A stretch of 64,000 bases of DNA from JAGNRR01 sp964409905 (GTDB lineage Bacteria; Bacteroidota; Bacteroidia; Chitinophagales; Chitinophagaceae). The notes under the pieces were generated by a model. The model did not search any database. It saw only the letters and a program-made list of their open reading frames with translations, and was not told where the DNA came from. This document shows positions 16,444 through 27,300 of this stretch, one piece after another. The position numbers were made by a program, and so were the translations under genes. The DNA lies in contig CAYPET010000001.1 of assembly GCA_964409905.1 (NCBI GenBank), positions 186,001-250,000 of the forward strand, read 5' to 3'. Each line of letters starts with the position of its first letter. Within the stretch, counting starts at the first letter, position 1.

Positions 16444-17349
16444 CTAAATAAATTTATCAATTAAAAATGTAAATAATACTAGGGGTAAGTATATGAAAGA
16501 CGCAAACATCAATTTGCGTGCTTGTTTATCAGTGTTTGATTTAAAAAATTGGTAGGCATACCAAATGAATCCGATGGCTGCTACCAACATAACCGAAGTG
16601 CCCACCCAACTTGTGAGACCCAATACTTTTGGTAATACGGCCAACGGCAACAATATAGAGGAATAAAAAACAGATTGAAAGGCAGTATAACGACTTTCTT
16701 TGCCAACCTGTGGTAGCATTTTCATACCGGCTTTGGTATAGTCGTCATGACCAAGCCAAGCAATTGCCCAAAAATGCGGAAACTGCCAAAAAAACTGAAA
16801 GGCAAACAACACCCATGCTTCTGCCATAGCCACGGTGCCAGTGCCGGCGGCCCAACCAATAACACAAGGCAATGAGCCCGGTATTGCTCCCACCAATACA
16901 GAAAGGGCTGTTTTTTTCTTTAAGGGTGTATATACAAAAGCATATAATACATAAGAGGCTAAACTCAAAAAAGCAGCCAACCAATTGAATCGGGTGTAAA
17001 GAATAAGCGATCCCAGAACAAGCGATAAACCAATAAAGACCAAAGCCTCATTGTTTGACATACGTCCGGCAGCCAACGGTCTATCAGCGGTGCGTTTCAT
17101 GAGTTTATCATCTTCTTTTTCAATCAATTCATTGGTTGCATTGGCTGCACCACTAATAAATAAACCCCCTATAAATAGGAGCAAAACATCAGTAAAAATA
17201 AAAGGAATCTCAGGTATCATTAAATAACCTACCACACTTGAAAACACTACGAGTAAACTCAGATTGAGTTTCATCAATTGCCTATAGTCTCGTATTTTCT
17301 CAACGAGGACATCAAAAAATGACAACGATATCTTCTCTTGTTGTAACAA
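16444..17349 (-). CDS. ctaB: Protoheme IX farnesyltransferase
   Basis: A 301-residue membrane prenyltransferase that converts heme b to heme O, the precursor of heme A for the oxidase encoded next to it. The aspartate-rich motif NATNELIEKEDDKLMKRT near 72 is the UbiA/CtaB diphosphate-binding site, and FWQFPHFWAIAWLGHDDY near 187 is typical of CtaB. The start is TTG 17349 (upstream TAGGAA); no in-frame ATG occurs until residue 26, which would remove the conserved DYRQLMK segment. It begins 18 bases after the coxA stop. No ctaA heme A synthase gene is in the window. Confidence 0.93.
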   Translation of the reverse strand: MLQQEKISLSFFDVLVEKIRDYRQLMKLNLSLLVVFSSVVGYLMIPEIPFIFTDVLLLFIGGLFISGAANATNELIEKEDDKLMKRTADRPLAAGRMSNNEALVFIGLSLVLGSLILYTRFNWLAAFLSLASYVLYAFVYTPLKKKTALSVLVGAIPGSLPCVIGWAAGTGTVAMAEAWVLFAFQFFWQFPHFWAIAWLGHDDYTKAGMKMLPQVGKESRYTAFQSVFYSSILLPLAVLPKVLGLTSWVGTSVMLVAAIGFIWYAYQFFKSNTDKQARKLMFASFIYLPLVLFTFLIDKFI

Positions 17350-17367
17350 TTCCTATAATACTTTCTA

Positions 17368-19233
17368 CTAGTGCGCCTCTTCGCCTTCACGCAAAGGGGT
17401 TGTTTGCATTACGTAATCTGTTCCTTCAGCGGGATTATCTTTAAAATCATAAGCCCATCGGTGAACTTCGGGTATCGGTCCTTCCCAGTTTCCATGCCCG
17501 GGTTTAATAGGAGTAGTCCACTCAAGCGTCGTGCTACCCCAAGGATTTGGATTGTCTTCGGTTACTTTTTTACCACGCCAAATGCTGATGAAATAATTAA
17601 ATACAAATAATAATTGAGCAAAAAATACCACTATCGTAGCGATAGAAATCATTTGGTTCAATTCTGCAAATTGCTTAAAACTTTCCCAGCTGCTAAAGTC
17701 ATAGTAACGACGTGGCATACCCGCTACCCCTTCGTAGTGCATTGGCCAGAAAATAACATATGCGCCAATGAACGTAATGAAGAAGTGAATGTAACCTAAG
17801 GTTTTATTCATGAATCGGCCATACATTTTTGGGAACCAGTGATACACCCCGGCAAACATGCCGAAGAAAGCCGATATACCCATTACAATGTGGAAGTGAG
17901 CAATAACGAAATAGGTATCATGCAAATGAATATCCAAAGCTGAGTTACCCAAGAAAAGCCCTGTTAAACCACCTGAAATAAACAAGGAAACAAAGCCTAG
18001 TGCAAAAAGCATAGGATTAGTGAATCGGATATTCCCTTTCCATATAGTCACCAACCAGTTAAATACTTTTACAGCCGAAGGTATCGCAATCAATAATGTA
18101 AGTAGTACAAAAACTCCCCCTAAGAAAGGACTCATACCGGTTACAAACATGTGGTGCGCCCATACCAAAAATGCCAAAACGGTGATTCCCAATATAGAAA
18201 TTACCATCGCAAAGTAACCAAAAATAGGTTTGCGTGCATGCGTTGCTAATATTTCCGAAGCCATACCCATAGCCGGTAACATAATAATATAAACCTCTGG
18301 GTGACCCAAGAACCAGAATAAATGCTGATACAAAATAGCTGAACCCCCTACATTTGGCAAAGCTTGACCAGCTACGAATATTTCTGATAAATAAAAACTG
18401 GTGCCCGCATGCCGATCAAACAACAATAATACCGCTGCTGATAACAATACAGGGAATGATAATACCCCTAATACTGCAGTAAACAAGAATGCCCAAATAG
18501 TTAGTGGCAAACGCTTCATGCTCATACCTTTTGTACGCATGTTTAATATCGTTACAATATAGTTCAATCCACCAAGCAAAGAAGATACGATGAACAAAGC
18601 CATACTAACTAACCACAAATCCATACCAATACCAGAACCCATAGAGGCTTCTTTCAACGCACTAAGAGGAGGGTATGTTGTCCAACCACCTGAAGCAGGG
18701 CCAGTATGAACAAACAATGATATAAACATAACCACACCAGCAATAGCAAAAAACCAATAAGAGAGCATGTTTAAAAATGGTGATGCCATATCACGTGCGC
18801 CAATTTGCAACGGAATTAAAAAGTTAGAAAATGTACCACTCAAACCTGCAGTAAGTACAAAAAATACTAATACTGTACCATGTATGGTAATGAGTCCATA
18901 ATACATTTCTGGGTCCATCTTACCACCCTTAGCCCAATCGCCCAAGAACGTCTGTAAAACCTGAAAAGTCTCCTCCGGAAAGCCTAACTGTAATCTAAAG
19001 AATACAGACATTAAACCACCGGCAATTGCCCAAAACATCCCAGTGATAAGGAATTGTCTGGAAATAACTTTATGATCCATACTGAACACATACTTTGTGA
19101 AAAAGTGTTCTTTATGCTCGGCATGATGGTGCTCATCATGATGATGACCATGACTACTGTCATGCGTTGTTGAACCATGGCTGTGTTGTTCTACCTCTTG
19201 TTCGTGTCCTGTGTTGTGCGTTTCGTTGCTCAT
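17368..19233 (-). CDS. ctaD: Cytochrome c oxidase subunit I
   Basis: A 621-residue heme-copper oxidase subunit that reduces oxygen and pumps protons. TIHGTVLVFFVLTAG contains the first low-spin heme ligand; WFLGHPEVYIIMLPAMG carries the CuB histidine and the crosslinked Tyr (H-P-E-V-Y, A-type oxidase); VWAHHMFVTGM gives two more CuB histidines; DTYFVIAHFHIVMG the remaining heme histidines. Twelve helices are expected. Unusual: the cytosolic N-terminus before MDHKVISRQF holds 14 histidines in its first 43 residues. It lies between coxB and ctaB. Confidence 0.97.
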   Translation of the reverse strand: MSNETHNTGHEQEVEQHSHGSTTHDSSHGHHHDEHHHAEHKEHFFTKYVFSMDHKVISRQFLITGMFWAIAGGLMSVFFRLQLGFPEETFQVLQTFLGDWAKGGKMDPEMYYGLITIHGTVLVFFVLTAGLSGTFSNFLIPLQIGARDMASPFLNMLSYWFFAIAGVVMFISLFVHTGPASGGWTTYPPLSALKEASMGSGIGMDLWLVSMALFIVSSLLGGLNYIVTILNMRTKGMSMKRLPLTIWAFLFTAVLGVLSFPVLLSAAVLLLFDRHAGTSFYLSEIFVAGQALPNVGGSAILYQHLFWFLGHPEVYIIMLPAMGMASEILATHARKPIFGYFAMVISILGITVLAFLVWAHHMFVTGMSPFLGGVFVLLTLLIAIPSAVKVFNWLVTIWKGNIRFTNPMLFALGFVSLFISGGLTGLFLGNSALDIHLHDTYFVIAHFHIVMGISAFFGMFAGVYHWFPKMYGRFMNKTLGYIHFFITFIGAYVIFWPMHYEGVAGMPRRYYDFSSWESFKQFAELNQMISIATIVVFFAQLLFVFNYFISIWRGKKVTEDNPNPWGSTTLEWTTPIKPGHGNWEGPIPEVHRWAYDFKDNPAEGTDYVMQTTPLREGEEAH

Positions 19234-19296
19234 TGCAAAAATTTTAGATTTATTATATTAATTCGATTACCCTGCCATAGTTCAGGATAATTAAAC

Positions 19297-20358
19297 CTAG
19301 TTCATTGTAACAGTTTCTTGTTCTTCGATCTTTTCTTCAGTAGCGCCACCTGGTGCTGCATCCTTCTTCATTTCGTCAGGATGGCTTTGTGAATAGTATG
19401 ATGTTTGCCCGGCAAGCCATTTATCATGTTCTTCTTGGGTTTCAACAATTACAATTGCCCGCATGCTGTAATGCCCTCTACCGCACATCTGATCACACGA
19501 TAATTCATAAACAAAATCAGGGTTGCCCGTTTTTTGTTTCATTTCGGCTGATGTTATCGTCGGGGTAAACCACATTCTTGTGGTAATACCCGGAACGGCG
19601 TCCATTTTCATTCTGAAATGCGCAAGCCCGACATCATGAATTACGTCTCTCGCTCCTATAATAAGCTCTACCGGCTTATTTACTACCAATCTTATTTCAC
19701 CGGTAGGAATCACAATGTCATCTTTTGTAGCTGGATCATTCCAATCCAAGCCTAAGATATTGTCTTGCTCATTGATATTTTTAAAATACTTTTTACCGAT
19801 AACCCCATCTGGTCCGGGGTAGCGCGATATCCAGTTAAACTGTTTACCTACTACTTCAATTTTTTGAGCACCTTCTGGCGCAGCACTTGTCATTTTAAAC
19901 CAAGCTTTTAATCCGTAAGCAACTAACACCGCCATAGCAAGAGCTGGCACAGTTGTCCAAATCATTTCCAATTTATTGCTATGCGCAAAGAAAACAGGCT
20001 TGTTCTTGCCGTTGTTTCTGTAACGGAATGCAAACCAGAAGCATAGAAACTGAGTAATAAAAAATACAGTACCTGTGACGACAAGGGTAATCATAAACAT
20101 GTTATCATAATTCGCACCATGGTCAGAAGCAGCAATCAGCATATCCTCAATAAGTGGCATCATATAGAGATGACACCAATAAATACCCCCCATGAGTATT
20201 ATCCAAACTGCCAACATTGAATAACCCAACCATTTGTTTCTTTTGAGTTCAAAAGCCTCTTCACCCTGTATGGTTGCCATCATTTCGCTTGATCGCCCCA
20301 ATTGATAGAGCACCAAGAAAATTAGAGCTACGAGTACAATTAATAATAAACCTGACAT
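19297..20358 (-). CDS. coxB: Cytochrome c oxidase subunit II
   Basis: A 353-residue subunit with two or three N-terminal membrane segments (LLLIVLVALIFLVLYQLG, MLAVWIILMGGIYW, ITLVVTGTVFFITQFLCFW) and a periplasmic cupredoxin domain. The binuclear CuA site is complete: VIHDVGLAHFRMKMDAVPG and CDQMCGRGHYSM (C-xxx-C-xxx-H-xx-M). No heme motif is fused at the C-terminus; the tail is short and acidic (TEEKIEEQE). It accepts electrons from ActA/ActE hemes or a soluble cytochrome and passes them to subunit I. It follows actF by 18 bases, consistent with a complex III-oxidase supercomplex. Confidence 0.95.
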   Translation of the reverse strand: MSGLLLIVLVALIFLVLYQLGRSSEMMATIQGEEAFELKRNKWLGYSMLAVWIILMGGIYWCHLYMMPLIEDMLIAASDHGANYDNMFMITLVVTGTVFFITQFLCFWFAFRYRNNGKNKPVFFAHSNKLEMIWTTVPALAMAVLVAYGLKAWFKMTSAAPEGAQKIEVVGKQFNWISRYPGPDGVIGKKYFKNINEQDNILGLDWNDPATKDDIVIPTGEIRLVVNKPVELIIGARDVIHDVGLAHFRMKMDAVPGITTRMWFTPTITSAEMKQKTGNPDFVYELSCDQMCGRGHYSMRAIVIVETQEEHDKWLAGQTSYYSQSHPDEMKKDAAPGGATEEKIEEQETVTMN

Positions 20359-20376
20359 ATTCTTTTATTTATTTTT

Positions 20377-21585
20377 TTAGCTTACGTGTATTACTGTCTC
20401 TTTTAAATAAGGGTGATTTTCGGGTATTTGTGGTGACTTTTTCAGTTTATTACTTACCAGCAAAATTACCAAGCCAATAAAGCCTAAAAGTATCCCAATT
20501 TCATACCAACCAAGGTGCCAATCAGCACCAACGGTGCCTGGCATAACCATCTGATAAAAATCGATCCAATGCCCAATTAAAATTATAACGGCTACCACCG
20601 AAACAATAAAATAATTTCGTTTGGCCGGGGCAGACATTAAGATTAATAATGGGGCTACAAAGTTCAGAATCAAATTTGCCCAAAAGAAGAAGGCATATGG
20701 TCCATGCATCCGAATTTTGAAATAAACAGTTTCTTCGGGTATGTTAGCGTACCAAATCAGCATAAACTGAGAGAACCATAGGTATGTCCAGAAAATGGTA
20801 AATGCAAACATGAATTTGCCAACATCATGCACATGTTCATCGGTAACAAGCTCTAAATTACCATGACGTTTGGTGTATAAAATCCATAGCATAATCATGG
20901 ACATTCCGCTTACAAAAGAACTGGCAAAAGTGTACCAGCTAAACATGGTCGAAAACCAATGTGCGTCAATACTCATCAACCACAACCAAGGTATTGTAGA
21001 AGCCAGTGTGATAGCAAAAACAAACAGGAACAATGCACTCACATTAAAATTTTTCCAGAAAAGCTTAACAGCCTTTTCTTTATTCTTTCCGATTTCAAGA
21101 GAAATTGAACTAATTTTTCTGCCCAACCAGCCCCAAAGGAATACCGTCAACGCACTCCATACTAAGAAAAAAGGCTTGCTTAAAAAGAAATGTTTCAAAC
21201 CATTTCGTCCATTATGCGGAATATGTCCGTCTTCTAACCAAGGATAGATATGCTGATTACCGGTAATTATCTGATAGCCAACTATGACAAACACAATAAT
21301 ACCCAATATCCAAACAATGCTGCCAATAGCCTCCGGTATTCTTCTAAAGGATACGATCCACGCAGCTTGCGCCAAAGAGGTAGCAGATAAAACAAAAATG
21401 CTGGCAACTGAAATTAACAAGAAAAAAATGCTGTTTTGTAACAAACTAGCCCAAAATCGAGTTGATGTATGTACATCTCCCAACATGGTTATACCGCCGG
21501 CAATCAGTGTTAAGGCACCTATTACTAATAAGGCCAAACTAACCGTTTGTGCTTTTGCGGGAATTTGAAAATTTTGGTTTGTCAT
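20377..21585 (-). CDS. actF: Alternative complex III subunit ActF
   Basis: A 402-residue polytopic membrane protein with about ten hydrophobic segments, including VSLALLVIGALTLIAGGITML at the start and LGWYEIGILLGFIGLVILLV near the end. ActF belongs to the same superfamily as ActC (NrfD-like, quinone-site homologue) in the quinol:cytochrome c oxidoreductase complex. HVHDVGKFMFAFTIFWTYLWFSQFMLIWYAN around 230-260 is characteristic. Its position between actE and coxB is the canonical order. The role of ActF in quinol binding is less certain than that of ActC. Confidence 0.92.
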   Translation of the reverse strand: MTNQNFQIPAKAQTVSLALLVIGALTLIAGGITMLGDVHTSTRFWASLLQNSIFFLLISVASIFVLSATSLAQAAWIVSFRRIPEAIGSIVWILGIIVFVIVGYQIITGNQHIYPWLEDGHIPHNGRNGLKHFFLSKPFFLVWSALTVFLWGWLGRKISSISLEIGKNKEKAVKLFWKNFNVSALFLFVFAITLASTIPWLWLMSIDAHWFSTMFSWYTFASSFVSGMSMIMLWILYTKRHGNLELVTDEHVHDVGKFMFAFTIFWTYLWFSQFMLIWYANIPEETVYFKIRMHGPYAFFFWANLILNFVAPLLILMSAPAKRNYFIVSVVAVIILIGHWIDFYQMVMPGTVGADWHLGWYEIGILLGFIGLVILLVSNKLKKSPQIPENHPYLKETVIHVS

Positions 21586-21628
21586 CTGTTCTTTTTTTTA
21601 TTAAAAACTTTTCTTTATTTCTAAATAT

Positions 21629-22324
21629 TTACTTTTTAGGAGCTTTTTCCTTTCCCATTGCAGATTCAGCAGTCGTTACTTCTTCCATGGTTTTATCTTC
21701 TTTATCTTCACTGTTCATGACTACTTCAGAACCTTCCTGACTTATCATAGTAAATGGCGCACCACCGTTTTCGGCCTGAACACTTTTAATGTAAGCGATA
21801 ACTTGCCAACGTTGTTTTGCATCTAACTGACTGGAATATGCCCCCATCATATTTTTTCCGTACATAATAGCATGGTAAATTTTCCCTTCCGGAAAGTTCA
21901 CATAATTAGCTGCAATCAAATTTGCCGGCGCAGCGATGTATTTTTCACTCGTATACAAAGGACCTTGGCCATCTAGTTTTTCACCATGACATATGGCACA
22001 ATGGATAAGGTATAAACGTTCGCCTTGTTCCAAATCCTTCGCATAGAGCGTATAAGGATTTTTGTATGCATAAGCCGCAGTAGTATCTGTTTCGCTAAAG
22101 TGGGTTGGCAAGCCTTGCTCGCGAGCGATAGATCCTTTCACTGGCATTTTATTAAATTTCCCCCCCGCAGCTTCAATACGTTCAGTTGTATTGTAGTAAT
22201 CAAACGCTTGCGAATAGGTCATATCCGGAGCATATGCCTTTCCGGGATTTCTTCGGTACTCTTCGCCACAAGATGTTACCACAAGGGCGCAAACGATTAG
22301 CAATATGAAATGGATGTTCTTCAT
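21629..22324 (-). CDS. actE: Alternative complex III subunit ActE, monoheme cytochrome c
   Basis: A 231-residue lipoprotein cytochrome. The signal peptide ends in a lipobox-like VVTSC (Cys19). One heme c site, CAICH at 109-113, is followed by GEKLDGQGPL, with a probable distal Met in YGKNMMGAY near 175. ActE carries electrons out of complex III to the oxidase or a soluble cytochrome. The C-terminal 40 residues are acidic/Lys-rich and low-complexity. Its ATG shares one base with the actD stop codon (TAATG), so translation is coupled. Confidence 0.93.
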   Translation of the reverse strand: MKNIHFILLIVCALVVTSCGEEYRRNPGKAYAPDMTYSQAFDYYNTTERIEAAGGKFNKMPVKGSIAREQGLPTHFSETDTTAAYAYKNPYTLYAKDLEQGERLYLIHCAICHGEKLDGQGPLYTSEKYIAAPANLIAANYVNFPEGKIYHAIMYGKNMMGAYSSQLDAKQRWQVIAYIKSVQAENGGAPFTMISQEGSEVVMNSEDKEDKTMEEVTTAESAMGKEKAPKK

Positions 22325-22920
22325 TATATAACTTCTTGTGTTAGTAATTTATCTGATTCTTGGTAATCTTCTGTTTTATCCCACCAGCCATACCACCAGC
22401 TTTCTTCGGCTATTTGAATGTTGGTTTCATCTGCTCCAGTAGTTTTAAGAAAGTTCTCAACTTCAGTGGCGTTTTCATCGGTAACCTCGATAGTCATTAC
22501 AAACTTATCGTCTGTTTGTCTCGGGTTAAAAATATGCTTCTTTACCCCGGGCATTACTTGACACAGATAACAAAAAGTGAGCACCATTCCTACTGCAGCA
22601 AATAAAACTGTCAACTCAAATGTGATCGGAATAAATGCCGGTAAAGGGAAATGAGGTTTACCGCCAAAATTTTGTGGCCAATCTGTGGTAAAGATCCAAC
22701 CCATAAATCCTAAAGCTGTTGAAGTACCGGTAAGCCCATAAATAAAACCAGCTACGTGTAAATCACTCACTTTATAGCCCAAGGCTTCATCAAGCCCGTG
22801 CACTGCAAAGGGTGTAAATACATCGTGTATTTTATAACCAGCTCCGCGCGTTTTTTTTACTGCCGGAAACAGTACCGCCTCGTCACTATATGTTGCTGTT
22901 GCAAATTTTTTAACTGCCAT
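22324..22920 (-). CDS. actD: Alternative complex III subunit ActD (DUF3341)
   Basis: A 198-residue protein with a soluble N-terminal part (YSDEAVLFPAVKKTRGAGYKI, then FTPFAVHGLDEALG) and two central membrane helices (VAGFIYGLTGTSTALGFMGWI and IPITFELTVLFAAVGMVLTFC). This is the DUF3341/ActD family, a structural subunit that holds ActC and ActF together. The C-terminal domain (VMTIEVTDENATEVENFLK) is soluble. It lies 22 bases after actC and overlaps actE by one base. Confidence 0.93.
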   Translation of the reverse strand: MAVKKFATATYSDEAVLFPAVKKTRGAGYKIHDVFTPFAVHGLDEALGYKVSDLHVAGFIYGLTGTSTALGFMGWIFTTDWPQNFGGKPHFPLPAFIPITFELTVLFAAVGMVLTFCYLCQVMPGVKKHIFNPRQTDDKFVMTIEVTDENATEVENFLKTTGADETNIQIAEESWWYGWWDKTEDYQESDKLLTQEVI

Positions 22921-22942
22921 TGTTTAAATTCTCTTTTATTTA

Positions 22943-24373
22943 TTAATGATGATGAGCTTGTTCTTCAATAAATTTTTCTGCACTTTGTTCTTCAATTGCG
23001 CTCATTTCTTTTTTGTATTTCTCACCACTTGTTTTCAATATAAATTTAATTTCCGCTATAGCAATTACAGGGAAATATTTAGCAAACAAGAAATAACAAG
23101 TGAAGAATAAACCAAAAGAACCTAGGTAAAACCCTACCTCTGGCCAGCTTGGTGTGTAATAACTCCAACTACTTGGTAAGTAATCACGATGCAAAGACAT
23201 GATGATTACGAAGCGCTCAAACCACATCCCAATATTCACGATGATACTCATGAAGAAAGTAAACCAAATATTTCTGCGCAACTTTTTAAACCAAAATAAT
23301 TGAGGACTAACTACGTTACAAGTCATCATTGCCCAATAAGCCCACCAATAAGGCCCCATTACACGAAGACGAAAAGCTTCTTGCTCCCAAAGCACACCAG
23401 AATAGTATGCAATGAATAACTCAGTAATATAGGCAACACCAACAATAGAACCAGTTACAAGGATAACCTTATTCATTGCTTCCAAATGGCCGATAGTAAT
23501 GTATTCTTCAAGTTTTAAAACCTTACGCGTGATAATCAACAAGGTCTGTACCATCGCAAATCCTGAGAATACCGCTCCCGCAACGAAATAAGGTGGGAAA
23601 ATGGTGGTATGCCAGCCAGGTATCACAGACGTAGCAAAGTCAAAAGATACGATAGTATGTACGGACAATACAAGTGGTGTACTTAAACCGGCCAAAACCA
23701 ATGAAAGATATTCGTGACGCTGCCAATGCTTTGCGCTACCAGCCCAACCAAAAGAAGCTAGACCATAAAGTTTTTTTCGCAACTTGGTTTTTGCCCGATC
23801 TCGAATTGTAGCGAAGTCAGGCAATAGTCCCGCATACCAAAACAATAATGAAACGGTAAAATACGTTGAAATGGCAAATACATCCCATAATAATGGTGAA
23901 ACAAAGTTTGGCCATAAAGGGCCGCGGGTATTACCGTATGGCAATACAAAAAATGCATCCCATACCCTACCCATATGCCAGATAGGGAACTGTCCTGCAC
24001 ACATTACTGCAAAAATTGTCATTGCCTCTGCTGCTCGGTTTACACCTGTGCGCCAACCTTGTCTGAACAACAATAAAATTGCAGAAATCAATGTACCAGC
24101 ATGTCCGATACCAACCCACCAAACGAAGTTGGTAATATCCCAACCCCAACCAATAGTTCGGTTCAGATTCCAGACACCTGTACCATATTGTACTTCCCAA
24201 GCAACGCTAAATACGCCAAAGGCAAGTAAGGATACTGAAAGGAAAAAACCTATATACCACAATCTAGTAGGCTTATTCTCAATTGGGGCACAAATATCTT
24301 CGGTTACCTGATGATAGTCTTTATTACCATCAACTAATGCTTCCCTGACGTATGATTCGTATTTTAAATGCAT
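22943..24373 (-). CDS. actC: Alternative complex III subunit ActC (NrfD-like)
   Basis: A 476-residue membrane protein with about ten helices; it is the probable quinol-oxidising subunit. GWGWDITNFVWWVGIGHAGT near 80 holds a conserved His, and AAEAMTIFAVMCAG, GRVWDAFFVLPYGNTRG and WFERFVIIMSLHRDY are typical of NrfD/PsrC relatives in complex III. The C-terminus ends in three histidines (EEQAHHH) after an acidic helix. It follows actB by 16 bases. The protein takes electrons from menaquinol and feeds the ActB clusters. Confidence 0.94.
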   Translation of the reverse strand: MHLKYESYVREALVDGNKDYHQVTEDICAPIENKPTRLWYIGFFLSVSLLAFGVFSVAWEVQYGTGVWNLNRTIGWGWDITNFVWWVGIGHAGTLISAILLLFRQGWRTGVNRAAEAMTIFAVMCAGQFPIWHMGRVWDAFFVLPYGNTRGPLWPNFVSPLLWDVFAISTYFTVSLLFWYAGLLPDFATIRDRAKTKLRKKLYGLASFGWAGSAKHWQRHEYLSLVLAGLSTPLVLSVHTIVSFDFATSVIPGWHTTIFPPYFVAGAVFSGFAMVQTLLIITRKVLKLEEYITIGHLEAMNKVILVTGSIVGVAYITELFIAYYSGVLWEQEAFRLRVMGPYWWAYWAMMTCNVVSPQLFWFKKLRRNIWFTFFMSIIVNIGMWFERFVIIMSLHRDYLPSSWSYYTPSWPEVGFYLGSFGLFFTCYFLFAKYFPVIAIAEIKFILKTSGEKYKKEMSAIEEQSAEKFIEEQAHHH

Positions 24374-24389
24374 AGTTTCTCTTTACGTT

Positions 24390-27300
24390 TTATGCGTGTG
24401 TGTTTTCGTTATGATGTTCACTCGCCCCATGACCTTGTTTAGGAGCTCTTCCCTCAACATGATCGGTGTTTCTTATTTTGCTCAAGTAGTTCACGTTTGG
24501 CAAGGTGTGTATTTCTTCTAAAGTGTAAAACAATCGCTCTTTTTGTTCGGTGTTTCTTAATTTGTAAATCTCACTGGATTTATCATTTACGTTACCAAAA
24601 GTAATTGCACCAGTAGCACAAGCCATTTGACAAGCAGTTTTGGCCTCTCCATCAGCCAACACACGTCCTTCTTTTCTGGCCTCACGCTTGGCTGTTTGTA
24701 GTTTCTGAACACAGAAATTACATTTTTCCATTACACCACGGCTGCGAACAGTTACATCAGGGTTTAGTACCATACGTGTAATATTATTGTTGATATCATC
24801 ACGACGGCCATCTTCGTACAGATTATGAACAAAACTATCACCTCCATTAAAATCGCGCCAATTAAATCGACGTACTTTATAAGGACAGTTGTTCGCACAG
24901 TATCTTGTTCCAATACAACGGTTGTAAGCCATTTGGTTTATCCCTTCTGAGCTATGATTAGTAGCATTTACCGGACAAACATTTTCGCAAGGAGCATTGT
25001 CACAATGTTGACAAAGCATTGGCTGGAAAACTGTCTGAATTGAGGTAGCATCTTCTACATCTCCACTAAAATATCGATCAATGCGCATCCAATGCATTTC
25101 ATGCACTTTCATTACGCGCTCTTTCCCTACCACTGAAATATTATTTTCTGCCTGACAAGCAATGGTACATGCACTACATCCAGTACAAGAGTTCAAGTCG
25201 ATGCTCATACCCCATTTGATACCATGGTTTGGATGCTGATCCATATGATACAAGGTACCATTATCACGATATGCATCCTGCCAGTCTTCTTCGGAATGAG
25301 CAGAGTTTTCTTCATGTCCATGACCATTCTCTGCACCATGTGCATCAGCAGTAGCATGATTTTCTTTATGACCCTCCTCACCATGTGCATTAACACCATC
25401 AGCAGCCGTATAATGACTTAAGTGATGTTTGCGTTCCTCAGCAAGTTCATTTGGATTCTTTTTAAACTCTTCGAGTGTATATTCATATAAAATGGGACGC
25501 TCGTTGTAAGAATGGTGGGTTTGTGTAACCGCAAGCGGATATGTTTTGCCAGTAGTTGATACATCAACTTTAGCAATGTTATAAAGAATACTACCAGCAG
25601 TGCTAACTTCTGCCAAATGAGAAACTTTGACACCAGTCACCTCTTGTCCATTATTTGCTGCACGTCCTACACCTTCAGCACGTCCATAACCTGTTGCTAC
25701 TGCAATTACATTGTCATGCATACCAGGTATTACCAATACCGGAAGTTCAACCGTTCCGCCTTTGGCCTTAATACTAACCACTTTCTTCTCACGTTCAACC
25801 TCGTTTAAATCATTCCATTCAGCACCATATTTTTTCGCCATGTTCTGAGACATCATAACATAATTGTCCCAGGTACATTTTGATATAGGATCAGGTAACT
25901 CTTGCAACCATGGGTTGTTTGACCACACACCGCCATGTCCGATTGCCACCTTCTGATAGATAACCATTTCCACATCTGCAGCTACTGCTTTTGGCATAAA
26001 TGCTATTGCTGCAATAGCCGCATCTGCGCTTCCAGCCGCTCCACCTGTCATACTCATTTCGGTCGGTTCTAGCAAACCAAATTGCAAAGCTTCATCAAAT
26101 GCTTTTTGACCACCAACTTTTGAAGTCCAATAGTTTTGATAGTAATCATACCAATTGCCTTCTACACCTCCCCAAGTCATCAAACTTTGTTGCCATTGAC
26201 GTGTATCAAAAAGGTTATTAATAGTTGGTTGTATAAAGGAAACATAACCACTAAAAGATTCCGCATCTCCCCACGACTCCAAGTAATGATGCACCGGTGC
26301 AACTACATTGCACACTGCAGCAGTCTCATCTTTACGGTCTGTAAGAGCCACACTTAGCTTAAGTGATTTAATTTTTTCTGCCAACTTTCCTCCCAAAGGA
26401 TGTTCATAAACAGGGTTACAATCTAAAAATATTGCAGCATTTACTGACCCATTCATTAAGGCATCAGCGAATTCTTTCATATCAACATCATTACCACGCT
26501 TGCTTTCATTTTCATTAGCCCAAGATATGGTTGAACCGTATGCACCAATTTTGCTATTAATGGCGTTAACCACTGATTGCACATTTTTATCATTAGATCC
26601 GCAAACTACCAATCCGTTACCGGAAGTAAGTGCCTTAGCCGCTTTACTAATGGCTTTGTTAAGGTACTCTGACCCTGCATTTGGCGTTGACCCATTTAAT
26701 GCTGCCAAAAGTGCCACAGCGATACTGCCAATCTCTGATGGTCGGCAAACATATCGATCATCAGCATTTGCTCCTGTCAATGACATGATGCCTTCAAACT
26801 GAATGTGCTTGCTCATATTCGGATTCTTTGCCGAAATTTTTCGGCCTGCGCCGTATTGCTTAGCATTCAGTGCTGAGTTGCCCCAAGTACCAATGAAATC
26901 GGCATCCAAGGATATAATTGTTTTGGCATTATCAAAACGATACATAGGCAAAGCGCGCTTTCCAAAATCAGCCGCATTTGCCTCTAAGATTCCGTGGTAA
27001 GAAATGGCGTCATATTGCACATGTTTTGCGCCAGTACTGCCAAGAAATTTGCTTATCAAATCTTTACCTGATGGGCTATTAATAGTAGAACTGATAAGGT
27101 AAATATTACCTGTAAGTTGCTCTTTAACTTTCTTGTCTACTTCGCCCCAAGATGCCTTTTTACCATCCAATAATGGACTTTGCAATCGTGCTGCATCATA
27201 TAGATTTAGCACAGATGCCTGCATTCTGGCATTTGTTGTGCCACCAAATAATTTACTGTCGGTGTTACCTTCAATTTTAATAGGTCGTCCATCACGCACC

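Noticed and set aside
23784..24311. Long rightward frame opposite actC
   Set aside because: Antisense shadow of a conserved gene; no signature of its own.
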